Shown here piece after piece: positions 48,147 through 58,607 of a DNA stretch of 64,000 nucleotides (positions within the stretch are counted from its first letter, which is position 1; each line of letters starts with the position of its first letter). The stretch spans positions 930,001-994,000 of the forward strand of contig NZ_CP011144.1 of the NCBI RefSeq assembly GCF_000972865.1, written 5' to 3'. The stretch comes from Pseudoxanthomonas suwonensis (lineage in GTDB: Bacteria; Pseudomonadota; Gammaproteobacteria; Xanthomonadales; Xanthomonadaceae). Under the pieces are notes generated by a model. That model ran no database searches. It had not been told where the DNA came from and worked only from the letters and a program-made list of their open reading frames with translations. The position numbers and the translations under genes were made by a program.

Positions 48147-49742
48147 TCAGTCCGGCGCGGCCGCACCTTGCTTCTGCAGCGAAAGCAGCGCCAGCAACGC
48201 GGCCAGCGCGCCATAGGCGGCGGCGAACTGCCAGGCGATCAGCTTCGGCAGTCCTTCCAGTGCCCACGGCCAGTAGATGCCACCGCGTGGATCGACCGAA
48301 TGCACGAACCCGAACAGGGTCAGCGCTCCGGCCAGCAGCAGCACCCCGGCCGCGCGGCGCACGCGGCCGTCGATCATCGCCACCAGCGCGGTGCTCCAGA
48401 GCATCGCGGTGATGATGAAGCCGTTGCCGAGGGTGACGATCGTGGCCAGTTCCGGCAGGCCGTGCCCGTCCACCGCGGCGTACAGCGTGGCATGGCGCTC
48501 CGGCGCGATCCAGGCCGGGTTGCCCAGCTTGATCGCCAGCAAGTAGGCCACCGATGGCAGGAACGCCAGCGCCACCGCCGGCGCATGCCGGCGCTCGGTG
48601 GCGTGGAAGGCCTGCACGGTGATGTCCAGGCCGACGTAGACGATGATCGGCGCCAGCACCGCGACCGGCAGCCACTGCACCAGCCCGGCCAGGTAGCCGA
48701 ACACGCCGCCGAGGCCGATGAACAACCCCGCCAGCAGCGTATAGCCGTGGCGCGCGCCCATGTGCTTGTAGGCGGGCTGCCCGATGTACGGCGTGGTCTG
48801 GGCGACGCCGCCGCAGACGCCGGCCACCAGCGTCGACACGGCCTCCACCAGCAGCACGTCGCGGGTGCGGTAGTCGTCGCCGGCCGCGCGCGCGCTCTCG
48901 GCCACGTTGATGCCGCCGACCACCATCAGCAGGCCGAACGGCAACAGCAGCGGCAGGTACGGCACCGTGGCCGGCAGGCCGGCTATGAATCCGGTGCCCG
49001 GCAACGGCAGCGCGATGGCCAGCGTGACCGCCTGCGGCAGGGCGAAGCCCGGCATGCCCCACCCGGCCAGGCCCAGCGCGTAATACAGCGCGGTGCCGAC
49101 CAGCAGTGCGAGCAGCACGCCCGGCACGCGCACCGGCAGCCGCCCGCGTGCGACCAGCACGTACAGCAGCAGGCCGAGGGTGACCAGCCCGGCCACCGGC
49201 GAGCGCAGGGTCTCGATCAGCGGCAGGAAGCCCAGCAGGGTCAGCGCCGCGCCGCCGATCGAGCCCAGCAGCGCCGCGCGCGGCACCACCCGGGTGATCG
49301 CGTCGCCGCAGAACGAAAGCGCCAGCTTCAGCGTTCCCATCACCACCAGCGAGGCCATGCCCAGCTGCCAGGTGGCGAGCGCGGCGGCCTGCTCGTCCAA
49401 GCCCTGCTGGCGGAAGGCGAGGAAGCCGGGGCCCAGCACCAGCAGCGCCATGCCGATGCTGGTCGGCGCGTCCAGCCCCAGCGGCATGGCGGTGACGTCG
49501 TCGCGGCCGCTGCGCGCGGCCAGCCGCCGCGCCATCGCGGTGTAGGCGAGGTTGCCGACGAGCACGCCCAGCGCGGTGCCGGGGAACATCCTGGTGTAGA
49601 CCACCTCGGCCGGGAAGCCGAAGATGCCGATCAGCGCCAGCGCGATGAAGCCCAGGATCGACAGGTTGTCGACTACCAGGCCGAAGAAGCCGTTGAGGTC
49701 GCCGGCGACGAACCAGCGTGGCGGATGGCGGGGTTGCGTCAT
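48147..49742 (-). CDS. NCS2-like permease
   Basis: 531 residues with at least eleven hydrophobic segments. The pattern LNGFFGLVVDNLSILGFIALALIG at the start, DVTAMPLGLDAPTSIGM, GGINVAESARAAGDDYRTRDVLLVEAVSTLVAGVCGGVAQTTPYIGQPAYKHMGA in the middle and APIIVYVGLDITVQAF late correspond to the xanthine/uracil permease fold (NCS2). The QTTPY and GGIN elements lie where the substrate-binding helices are expected. The substrate cannot be assigned; nucleobase is the family default, but this branch is distant. No purine gene lies next to it. Confidence 0.75.
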   Translation of the reverse strand: MTQPRHPPRWFVAGDLNGFFGLVVDNLSILGFIALALIGIFGFPAEVVYTRMFPGTALGVLVGNLAYTAMARRLAARSGRDDVTAMPLGLDAPTSIGMALLVLGPGFLAFRQQGLDEQAAALATWQLGMASLVVMGTLKLALSFCGDAITRVVPRAALLGSIGGAALTLLGFLPLIETLRSPVAGLVTLGLLLYVLVARGRLPVRVPGVLLALLVGTALYYALGLAGWGMPGFALPQAVTLAIALPLPGTGFIAGLPATVPYLPLLLPFGLLMVVGGINVAESARAAGDDYRTRDVLLVEAVSTLVAGVCGGVAQTTPYIGQPAYKHMGARHGYTLLAGLFIGLGGVFGYLAGLVQWLPVAVLAPIIVYVGLDITVQAFHATERRHAPAVALAFLPSVAYLLAIKLGNPAWIAPERHATLYAAVDGHGLPELATIVTLGNGFIITAMLWSTALVAMIDGRVRRAAGVLLLAGALTLFGFVHSVDPRGGIYWPWALEGLPKLIAWQFAAAYGALAALLALLSLQKQGAAAPD

Positions 49743-49791
49743 CGGAACATCCTGCGGAGAGGGGCTGTGATGGCGTCAAGGGCGCTGCTGT

Positions 49792-49889
49792 TGCAGGAGC
49801 TGGCTTCAGCCGGCGACACGACGCCGTCGGCACAGGCGACTCCCTCGTGGTTCCGACGCCCGTGTCGCCGGCTGAACCCGGCTCCTACA
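49792..49889. repeat. REP-type palindrome, copy 9
   Basis: Starts TGCAGGAGCTGGCTTCAGCC and ends GAACCCGGCTCCTACA; between the TonB receptor stop and the permease start. Confidence 0.85.
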
Positions 49890-49961
49890 AAGGGCCGTGT
49901 AAGTAAAGGGCCGCGCGAAGAGCTGCGGGCCGGGGCGCCATGCCCCGGCCCGTTCGCAGCC

Positions 49962-52226
<2,265 letters not shown>

Positions 52227-52293
52227 GGGGCGGTTCCTCGGTGGGGGGAGGCGTCACGATGATGCAACACTGGCGCGGGGTTGTGGCGGCGCA

Positions 52294-52413
52294 TCAGAAC
52301 GACACCCCGACCGGGTGCAGGCTGGCTCCGGCGGCGCCGGCAACCGGGGGCGCGACCGGCGCGACGGCGCATCCGGCCGGCAGCATGGCCAACAGCGACA
52401 GCAAGCGATGCAT
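52294..52413 (-). CDS. possible small lipoprotein
   Basis: 39 residues, ATG 52413, with CGAGGA nine bases upstream. MHRLLSLLAMLPAGCAVAP has a hydrophobic stretch ending in an acceptable lipobox (LPAGC), giving a mature peptide of about 25 residues rich in Ala, Val and Pro. It precedes the TonB receptor in the same direction. Short length means this could be chance; no family recognised. Confidence 0.35.
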   Translation of the reverse strand: MHRLLSLLAMLPAGCAVAPVAPPVAGAAGASLHPVGVSF

Positions 52414-52596
52414 GCACGTGTCCTCGGGTGGCGAAGGGTGGCGGGCGCCGCGCGGTCCGGGCAAACAACCGGCGGGCATGAGCTCATGCTCCTCGCAGCG
52501 GACGACCCTGCGTGCGATCCGTGGCGACCGCAGCCTGACCGCCCCCCGGGACAGGGATGACCTGAACATCACGCCGCGATGGTGCAGAATCGGTCC

Positions 52597-53370
52597 ATGG
52601 CCGACGCGATCCCCCACCGCCCGTCGCCGCCGCCGCTCGATGATGCGTGCGCGCTGTTCCTCGACGTGGACGGCACCCTGATCGAGTTCAGCGTCGATCC
52701 GTCCGCGGTGCGCGTGACGGCGCAGGTACGCGAAGCGATCGGCGCGATCAGCGACCGCCTGCGCGGCGCGGTGGCGCTGGTCAGCGGGCGTCCGCTGGCG
52801 CAGCTGGACGCGCTGTTTGCCCCGCTGCGGCTGCCGGCCGCCGGCCTGCACGGCCACCAGTTCCGCGGCGACGCCGCGGCCGCGGCCGCCATCCCCGACG
52901 ACACCTCCGCGTTCCTGCACGAGCTGCACCGTGCGGCCGCGCACCTGGCCGCCGCGCATCCGGGCGTGCTGGTCGAGGACAAGGGGGTGAGTATCGCCCT
53001 GCACTGGCGCGGCGCCCCGCACGCCGCCGGCGCGGTCTCCGGCTTCGCCAGCGAACGCATCGCCGGCCTGCCGGGCTACCGCCTGCAACCGGGCGACCAC
53101 GTGGTCGAGTTCGTGCCCGAAGGCAGCGACAAGGGCCGCGCGCTGGAGCGGATGATGGCGCGGCCGCCGTTCGCCGGGCGCGTGCCGGTGTTCATCGGCG
53201 ACGACCTGACCGACGAGTACGGCTTCGGCGCGGCCAACCGCGCCGGTGGCTGGAGCGTGCTGGTCGGCCCACGCGTGCACAGCGCGGCCACGCACGCGCT
53301 GCCGGACACGCGAGCCGTGCATGCCTGGCTCGCCGCCAACGCGCTGCGGAGGGAGGCCACCGAGCGGTAG
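52597..53370 (+). CDS. otsB: trehalose-6-phosphate phosphatase
   Basis: 257 residues from ATG 52597 (an ATG at 52579 is also in frame). HAD-superfamily motifs are present: nucleophile LFLDVDGTLIEF (D-x-D), motif II VALVSGRPLAQL, the lysine near GVSIALHWRG and SDKGRAL, and motif IV VFIGDDLTDEYGF. It removes the phosphate from trehalose-6-phosphate. First gene of the operon otsB-GH15-otsA; the next start lies 39 bases downstream. Confidence 0.94.
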   Translation: MADAIPHRPSPPPLDDACALFLDVDGTLIEFSVDPSAVRVTAQVREAIGAISDRLRGAVALVSGRPLAQLDALFAPLRLPAAGLHGHQFRGDAAAAAAIPDDTSAFLHELHRAAAHLAAAHPGVLVEDKGVSIALHWRGAPHAAGAVSGFASERIAGLPGYRLQPGDHVVEFVPEGSDKGRALERMMARPPFAGRVPVFIGDDLTDEYGFGAANRAGGWSVLVGPRVHSAATHALPDTRAVHAWLAANALRREATER

Positions 53371-53409
53371 CGCCGCGTGCGCCGCCGCCCCGACCGAGGG
53401 GACGACTGA

Positions 53410-55197
53410 ATGGACGTGCATGATGCGAACCTGCAACTGGGCGTGATCGGCAACGGCAGCTTCGGCGCGCTGGTCGACGCCCGCGGCCGCGTGGTCTGGG
53501 CCTGCCTGCCCGCGTTCGACGGCGATCCGGCGTTCTGCGCGCTGCTGTCGCCGCGCGAACATGGAGGCGGCGATTTCGGCATCGAGCTGGAGGACTTCGC
53601 CCGCGCCGAGCAGGCCTACGTGCCCAACACCGCGGTGCTGCGCACGGTCCTGCACGATGCCCACGGCGGCTCGCTGGAGATCCTGGACTTCGCCCCGCGC
53701 TGGCGCCAGAACGGCCGCTTCTACCGCCCGGTGTCGATCATCAGGCGGATCACCCCGCTGACGGGCAGCCCGCGCATCCGCGTGCGTGCGCGGCCGCTGG
53801 CCGACTGGGGCGCGCGCGCGCCCGAGCACACCTGGGGCAGCAACCACATCCGCTGGCTGCTGCCGGCCTTCACCCTGCGCCTGACCACCGACGTCCCGGT
53901 GCGCTTCATTCGCGACGGCCTGCCATTCGTGCTCGGCCACCGCCTGCACCTGGTGCTGGGGCCGGACGAACCGGTGACCCGCTCGATCGACGGCTACGTC
54001 GAAGAGGCGCTGGGACGCACGCTCGACTACTGGCGCGAATGGGTCCGCTACCTGTCGGTGCCGCTGGAATGGCAGGAGGCGGTGATCCGCAGCGCGATCA
54101 CCCTGAAGCTGTGCCAGTACGAGGACAGCGGCGCGATCATCGCGGCGATGACCACCTCGATCCCGGAGGCGCCCGGCTCCTCGCGCAACTGGGACTACCG
54201 CTACTGCTGGCTGCGCGACGCGGCCTTCGTGGTGCGCGCGCTCAACCGCCTGGGCGCGACCCGCAGCATGGAGGAGTTCCTGCGCTACATCTTCAACATC
54301 GCCACCCACGACGGCACCCTGCAGCCGCTGTACGGGATCGGCTTCGAGGAAAGGCTCGAAGAGCACGAGGTCGAGTCGCTGGCCGGCTACCGCGGCATGG
54401 GCCCGGTGCGGCGCGGCAACCTGGCCTGGATCCAGAAGCAGCACGACGTCTATGGCAGCGTGGTACTGGCCTCGACCCAGCTGTTCTTCGACCAGCGCCT
54501 GGCCGATCCCGGCGACGCGCACACCTTTTCGCGGCTCGAGCCGCTGGGCGAGCGCGCCTTCGCCCTGTACGACGTGCCGGACGCGGGCCTGTGGGAGTTC
54601 CGCGGCCGCGCCGAGGTCCACACCTACACCGCGGCGATGTGCTGGGCCGCCTGCGACCGCCTGGCCAAGATCGCGCTGCGGCTGGGGCTGGACGACCGCG
54701 CCGGCTACTGGCGCGACCGCGCCGACACGATCCGCGCGACCGCGCTGGAACGTGCCTGGCGGCCGCAGGCCAACCATTTCAGCGCCTCGTTCCAGAGCGA
54801 CTACCTGGATGCCTCGCTGCTGCTGCTGGCCGACATCGGCTTCGTCGCCCCCGACGACCCGCGCTACGTGGCCACGGTCGAGGCGATCGGCCGCGAGCTG
54901 CGCCACGGCGACGGCGTGTTCCGTTACCTGGCGCCGGACGACTTCGGCACGCCGGAGACCAGCTTCACCATCTGCACGTTCTGGTACATCGACGCGCTGG
55001 CCGCGGTCGGGCGCATGGACGAGGCGCGCGAACTGTTCGAGCGCGTGCTCTCCCACCGCAACCACCTCGGCCTGCTCTCCGAGGACATGGCCTTCGAGGA
55101 CGGCGAGGGCTGGGGCAACTTCCCGCAGACCTATTCGCACGTGGGCCTGATCATCGCCGCGATGCGCCTGTCGCGCTCCTGGCAGGAAGCCTCGTGA
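53410..55197 (+). CDS. glycoside hydrolase family 15 protein in trehalose operon
   Basis: 595 residues. An N-terminal trehalase-like beta domain (LGVIGNGSFGALVDARGRVVW) and an (alpha/alpha)6 barrel with SRNWDYRYCWLRDAAFVVRAL, LYGIGFEERLEEHEVESLAGYRGMGPVRRGN, and WYIDALAAVGRMDEARELFE. This is the GH15 layout of bacterial glucoamylase-like proteins; some relatives (mycobacterial GH15) are trehalases. The gene lies between otsB and otsA, and its TGA overlaps the otsA GTG (GTGA), so it is translated with the trehalose synthesis genes. Trehalase or maltooligosaccharide hydrolase are both possible; no signal peptide is seen. Confidence 0.9.
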   Translation: MDVHDANLQLGVIGNGSFGALVDARGRVVWACLPAFDGDPAFCALLSPREHGGGDFGIELEDFARAEQAYVPNTAVLRTVLHDAHGGSLEILDFAPRWRQNGRFYRPVSIIRRITPLTGSPRIRVRARPLADWGARAPEHTWGSNHIRWLLPAFTLRLTTDVPVRFIRDGLPFVLGHRLHLVLGPDEPVTRSIDGYVEEALGRTLDYWREWVRYLSVPLEWQEAVIRSAITLKLCQYEDSGAIIAAMTTSIPEAPGSSRNWDYRYCWLRDAAFVVRALNRLGATRSMEEFLRYIFNIATHDGTLQPLYGIGFEERLEEHEVESLAGYRGMGPVRRGNLAWIQKQHDVYGSVVLASTQLFFDQRLADPGDAHTFSRLEPLGERAFALYDVPDAGLWEFRGRAEVHTYTAAMCWAACDRLAKIALRLGLDDRAGYWRDRADTIRATALERAWRPQANHFSASFQSDYLDASLLLLADIGFVAPDDPRYVATVEAIGRELRHGDGVFRYLAPDDFGTPETSFTICTFWYIDALAAVGRMDEARELFERVLSHRNHLGLLSEDMAFEDGEGWGNFPQTYSHVGLIIAAMRLSRSWQEAS

Positions 55198-56561
55198 GCC
55201 GGCTGGTGGTCGTCTCCAACCGCGTCGCCCTGCCCGGCGAGAGCCGCGCCGGCGGGCTGGCGGTGGCGCTGCAGGCGGCGCTGGGCGAGCGCGGCGGCGT
55301 GTGGTTCGGCTGGAGCGGCAAGCTCGTGCGCAGCCACAGCGGCCAGGTGCACGAGCAGCGCGAGGGCGACATCCGCTACGTCACCCTGGACCTGGACCGC
55401 GCCGACCTGGACGCCTACTACAACGGCTTCTCCAACCGCACGCTGTGGCCGCTGCTGCACTTCCGCCTGGACCTGGTCGATTACGACCGCGCCACCCGCG
55501 AGGGCTACCGCCGGGTCAACGCGCTGTTCGCCGACAAGCTGGCGCCGCTGCTGCGCGAGGACGACACCGTCTGGGTCCACGACTACCACCTGATCCCGCT
55601 GGCGGCGCTGCTGCGCGAGCGCGGGGTGGGCTGCCGGATCGGCTTCTTCCTGCACGTGCCGGTGCCCTCGGCCGACCTGCTGATGGCCATGCCCGACCAC
55701 CAGCGGCTGTTCTCCACCCTGTACGCCTACGACCTGCTCGGCTTCCAGACCCGCCGCGACAACGACCGCTTCCAGTCCTACGTGCGCCTGTACGGCGGCG
55801 GCAGGATCGTCGGCGAGGGCCTGCTGGAAGCGCCCGGCGGACGCCGCTTCCGCACCGGCGCCTTCCCGATCAGCATCGACACCGCGCACATCGCCCGGCA
55901 GGCGGCCGCGGCGATGGCCAAGCCGGCACTGCGCGCGCTGCGCACCAGCCTGGAGCGGCGGATGCTCGCCATCGGCGTGGACCGGCTGGACTATTCCAAG
56001 GGCCTGCCCGAGCGCTTCCACGGCTTCGAACGCTACCTGCAGCGCCATCCCGACCAGCGCGGCACCCTGACCTACCTGCAGATCGCCCCGGTCTCGCGCG
56101 GCGAGGTCGGCGAATACCAGCACCTGCGCAGCCAGCTCGAACAGATCGCCGGCCACATCAACGGCGCCCACGCCGAGCCGGACTGGACCCCGCTGCGCTA
56201 TGTCAACCGCAACTTCCCGCACGCCACCCTCACCGGCTTCTACCGCAGCGCGCGGGTGGGCCTGGTCACGCCGCTGCGCGATGGCATGAACCTGGTGGCC
56301 AAGGAGTACGTGGCTGCGCAGGATCCGGAAGATCCCGGCGTGCTGGTGCTGTCGCTGCTGGCCGGCGCCGCGCAGGAGATGAGCGAGGCCCTGCTGGTCA
56401 ACCCGCACGACCTGGACGGCGTGGCCGATGCCATCGCCACCGCGGCGACGATGCCGCTGGCGCGGCGCCGCGAGCGCTGGCGGGCGATGTACGACTACCT
56501 GCTCGAGCACGACATCCACGCCTGGCGCCGCAGCTACCTGGCCTCGCTGGAATCGACCTAA
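55194..56561 (+). CDS. otsA: trehalose-6-phosphate synthase
   Basis: 455 residues from GTG 55194, overlapping the GH15 stop. GT20 motifs: [11 protein letters not shown] at the start, [34 protein letters not shown], and [17 protein letters not shown]. It joins glucose from a nucleotide sugar to glucose-6-phosphate. The last 46 codons recur as a diverged fragment at 58608-58745, flanking the island downstream. There the tail differs (RKGYLAALESA instead of [11 protein letters not shown]), so the copy in this gene may have come in with, or been replaced by, the island event. Confidence 0.95.
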   Translation: MSRLVVVSNRVALPGESRAGGLAVALQAALGERGGVWFGWSGKLVRSHSGQVHEQREGDIRYVTLDLDRADLDAYYNGFSNRTLWPLLHFRLDLVDYDRATREGYRRVNALFADKLAPLLREDDTVWVHDYHLIPLAALLRERGVGCRIGFFLHVPVPSADLLMAMPDHQRLFSTLYAYDLLGFQTRRDNDRFQSYVRLYGGGRIVGEGLLEAPGGRRFRTGAFPISIDTAHIARQAAAAMAKPALRALRTSLERRMLAIGVDRLDYSKGLPERFHGFERYLQRHPDQRGTLTYLQIAPVSRGEVGEYQHLRSQLEQIAGHINGAHAEPDWTPLRYVNRNFPHATLTGFYRSARVGLVTPLRDGMNLVAKEYVAAQDPEDPGVLVLSLLAGAAQEMSEALLVNPHDLDGVADAIATAATMPLARRRERWRAMYDYLLEHDIHAWRRSYLASLEST

Positions 56562-56636
56562 GCGGGGACGCGACGGCGGCTATGGTTCCGGGCAACGCGC
56601 CTTCGTCCAACTTGGCCTGCCTGGGGCGATTCTCCC

Positions 56637-56800
56637 AACGGTAGGGCCCATCCCTACCGGGCGTTGCTCAACGAACTCCTCCCCGGGGAAGCGCTGACCG
56701 AGATCCGCACTACCTGCTTGCAGCAACAATACGCCTTGGGCCACGAAGCCTTCCAGATAATTGTCGAGGCCAAGACCCGACGAGCGGCAAGCGCCGCGTC
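56637..56800 (+). pseudogene. remnant of a REP-associated (Y1/IS200-like) transposase, C-terminal part
   Basis: The frame beginning at 56637 reads NGRAHPYRALLNELLPGEAL, then LTEIRTTC, QYALGHEAF and VEAKTRR, which resembles the end of TnpA-REP type transposases (YRALF...VL..IR...LG..RF...I.....RR). The catalytic HUH and tyrosine parts are missing, so only about 50 codons survive. This would be the only transposase trace in the window, next to repeats that such enzymes move in other genomes. Confidence 0.55.
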
Positions 56801-57003
56801 TCGATCTCGTACCTACCGCCCTTGGCGGCGTTGCTGGGCGCGCGAGCGTCGAGGAACTGATCGGCGAGGAACCTAGGTCCGGCAAGTGCAGGCCAGTATC
56901 GAAGCTGCAGCGGCAGGTCGAGCGCACCGCACTATTGCCTAAGTCGCAGCAGCGGTTCGTGATGCAGATGATCGACGCGGCTGTAGCAGCAGAACAGCTA
57001 AAC
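56787..57003 (+). pseudogene. remnant of an XRE-type transcriptional regulator, C-terminal part
   Basis: SISYLPPLAALLG in one frame continues after a shift as SVEELIGEEPRSGKC, KLQRQVERTALLPKSQ and RFVMQMIDAAV. This is the usual linker and C-terminal helix of helix-turn-helix regulators (VEELLGEEP...KLQRQLE...LPK..QRFVM). The DNA-binding N-terminus is gone, and a frameshift divides the rest. Confidence 0.5.
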
Positions 57004-57052
57004 CAGGTGCAACTCCAACAACGGCAAGGCCCGGGGATGCGGGCCTTGTGTT

Positions 57053-57286
57053 TCATGGGGGTGGCTCAATCCCTTCGCCCCGTCTATTCGCGCGAAGCAT
57101 TCGAACAAAGCGCGGCAGATAGCCGACCGTGAACGCCACCAAAAGGATGATCGCCCACTCTAAAAAAGAGAGCCTGGTCCGACCGTACAAAATAAATATC
57201 AAGCCATAGCTCGCAACGATGAACACCAAAACTTGCGAATAATAAATAGCGACACTTCTCGCGATTCTCTTACGCTCACTAATCAT
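57053..57286 (-). CDS. two-helix membrane protein, immunity-like, overlapping the Rhs tip gene
   Basis: 77 residues from ATG 57286, eight bases inside the end of the tip gene. A basic start (MISERKRIARSVA) is followed by two hydrophobic helices (about 15-34, YSQVLVFIVASYGLIFILYG, and 42-60) and a polar, positively charged end. No family recognised. Its position directly after, and overlapping, an Rhs tip is where immunity proteins are encoded; a two-helix membrane protein would suit immunity to a membrane-acting toxin. Base composition is clearly more AT-rich than the backbone. The function is inference only. Confidence 0.6.
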   Translation of the reverse strand: MISERKRIARSVAIYYSQVLVFIVASYGLIFILYGRTRLSFLEWAIILLVAFTVGYLPRFVRMLRANRRGEGIEPPP

Positions 57287-57776
57287 GGCTCTTCTCGTCC
57301 AGCAACGGCTTCAGATCACCAGACGCACTAACCGCTGCACCTGCAGCATTAGCTCCTGTCTGAATTGGGTTCGTGTGCCTGAAGTCAGGCGTTGTATTTC
57401 TAATCCCGCTCAATAGATTCGCCGTTGCAGTCCGTTCTGTCTGCGTCATTCCAGCACTAGCACTCTTTGCGATTGCTCCTGGAGCCGCCGAAATCGCGGC
57501 GCCTGCACCCGCAGTTCCGCCGCTAAGCGCCGCCCCCTTTGCCACTTCCGACACCGACGCAGTTCTGCCTTCAATTTGGGCACTGGCTTGAGTTGCTACT
57601 GCACCAACAGCAGCGTTCCCGACTATGTTTACAGCGATAGTACCGCCGGTTGTGGCGGCAGTGTTCGCAATCGCGCTTACTCCGCCACTCAAAGCACCCG
57701 CTGCGGTAGCTATCCCCACTTGCCCCCAGCTTATTTGCGAGAACCTTTCGCCCACAGACCCTTCGCTCATCGCCAT
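57279..57776 (-). CDS. Rhs C-terminal tip, separated from the core by one in-frame TAG
   Basis: 165 residues. The ATG at 57776 is the codon right after the TAG (57777-57779) that ends the core gene, and both are in the same frame, so the two look like one former gene. Sequence: VGERFSQISWGQVGIATAAG, then glycine/alanine zipper-like stretches (GALSGGVSAIANTAATTGG, AALSGGTAGAGAAISAAPGA), then a polar end (RNTTPDFRHTNPIQTG...KPLLDEKSHD). No nuclease, deaminase or other known toxin motif is seen. The zipper pattern would suit membrane insertion. It may be translated separately, by readthrough, or not at all. Confidence 0.6.
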   Translation of the reverse strand: MAMSEGSVGERFSQISWGQVGIATAAGALSGGVSAIANTAATTGGTIAVNIVGNAAVGAVATQASAQIEGRTASVSEVAKGAALSGGTAGAGAAISAAPGAIAKSASAGMTQTERTATANLLSGIRNTTPDFRHTNPIQTGANAAGAAVSASGDLKPLLDEKSHD

Positions 57777-58238
57777 CTACACACCGATGTTTACGATAGC
57801 TCCAATTGGCGCCCCCCACAAAGCCTGAACTGCACGACCATCTGGATCAGTGAACCTGTAGGGGTTGTTGAAGGCGTAGGCATAACGATTGAAATAGCGG
57901 TAATCATCATTGTCGTACGCGACCACTGGATCAACGGACAAAAATCTCCCAATCTGCGGATCGTAGTAGCGCTGTTGCATGTACACCAGCCCGGTTGCCA
58001 TATCCTGCAGATGCCCTGTGTATCCGGGTCCATCCTGGATCGCAGGCGTCGCCTGGTAACCGTACGGTTCGTACTCGCGCGCCTCCACGACCAGGCCACT
58101 GGCGTCGGTCATCGCCACCACGCTGCCTAGCACGTCGGTATGCACGTACTTTACTGTCGTCTGCGCCCACACTCGGGGCGTCAGAATCCATACCACCGTC
58201 AAAAGCACCGAACCAAGCTTTATGACTGCCTTAATCAT
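57777..58238 (-). CDS. short Rhs-core protein with signal peptide
   Basis: 153 residues from ATG 58238, with GGGAGAAG just upstream. The start MIKAVIKLGSVLLTVVWILT continues to PRVWAQ, a plausible secretion signal. The rest is a single Rhs-associated core: YVHTDVLGSVVAMTDASG, YEPYGYQATPAIQDGPGYTG, GLVYMQQRYYDPQIGRFLSVDPV and NRYAYAFNNPYRFTDPDGR. Normal Rhs/YD-repeat proteins are over 1000 residues with many YD repeats; here only the closing core remains, but with its own signal peptide, so it is either a miniature secreted form or a fragment with a new start. It ends in TAG, in frame with the tip ORF. Confidence 0.7.
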   Translation of the reverse strand: MIKAVIKLGSVLLTVVWILTPRVWAQTTVKYVHTDVLGSVVAMTDASGLVVEAREYEPYGYQATPAIQDGPGYTGHLQDMATGLVYMQQRYYDPQIGRFLSVDPVVAYDNDDYRYFNRYAYAFNNPYRFTDPDGRAVQALWGAPIGAIVNIGV

Positions 58239-58323
58239 TCTTCTCCCACCCGAAAGCTGGCCGACAAAGTTCGAGCGTGGAACCGGGTCCGGGTAACTGA
58301 CAAGTCCTGACGCGCCACCAACG

Positions 58324-58423
58324 ATGCAAGAGACGCTTGCATGCCAGGCCATCACTCGTGTTGGCAGGCCACGGCGACGATTGCAAGGAAATTTGTACAA
58401 ATTGATGCAAGCGACGCTTGCGG
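58324..58423. promoter_or_regulatory. cluster of three dyads upstream of the mini-Rhs gene
   Basis: ATGCAAG/CTTGCAT (58324-58342, five-base spacer), the perfect 14-base palindrome AATTTGTACAAATT (58390-58403), and GCAAGCG/CGCTTGC (58407-58421, one-base spacer; flanks match the first dyad). Position 86-185 bases upstream of the gene start suggests operators. The regulator is unknown. Confidence 0.45.
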
Positions 58424-58544
58424 GGGAAGTCCCGAAAGCCGGACAACCTATACATGCTGCACTTCATGATTCGGATCAGGGCCAAGCGACGGCGCTTGAA
58501 TGTTGAAGAAACTCACACTTGCACCAGGAGGAGAACGTGGTCCG

Positions 58545-58606
58545 GAGAACGGGGTCAGGTTCACTTTCCTACCTGAGGCTAATAACTCAACCTGACCCCG
58601 TTTCTC
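58545..58606. repeat. GGGGTCAGG-family palindrome at the island edge
   Basis: Arms GAGAACGGGGTCAGGTT (58545-58561) and the complement of GAGAAACGGGGTCAGGTT (58589-58606), differing by one inserted base. The otsA fragment starts two bases later. Confidence 0.85.
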
Positions 58607-58607
58607 G

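Noticed and set aside
52294-55140. 948-residue minus-strand frame opposite otsB and GH15
   Set aside because: Antisense to clear genes; only its last 39 codons, outside those genes, look like a possible small lipoprotein.
57279-57776. Assigning a known toxin family to the Rhs tip
   Set aside because: No nuclease, deaminase, ADP-ribosyltransferase or peptidase motif could be read; only the zipper-like composition is visible.
56562-58607. Prophage or integrative element with integrase
   Set aside because: No integrase, phage structural gene or tRNA attachment site is visible; the otsA end duplication suggests recombination, but the enzyme is unknown.
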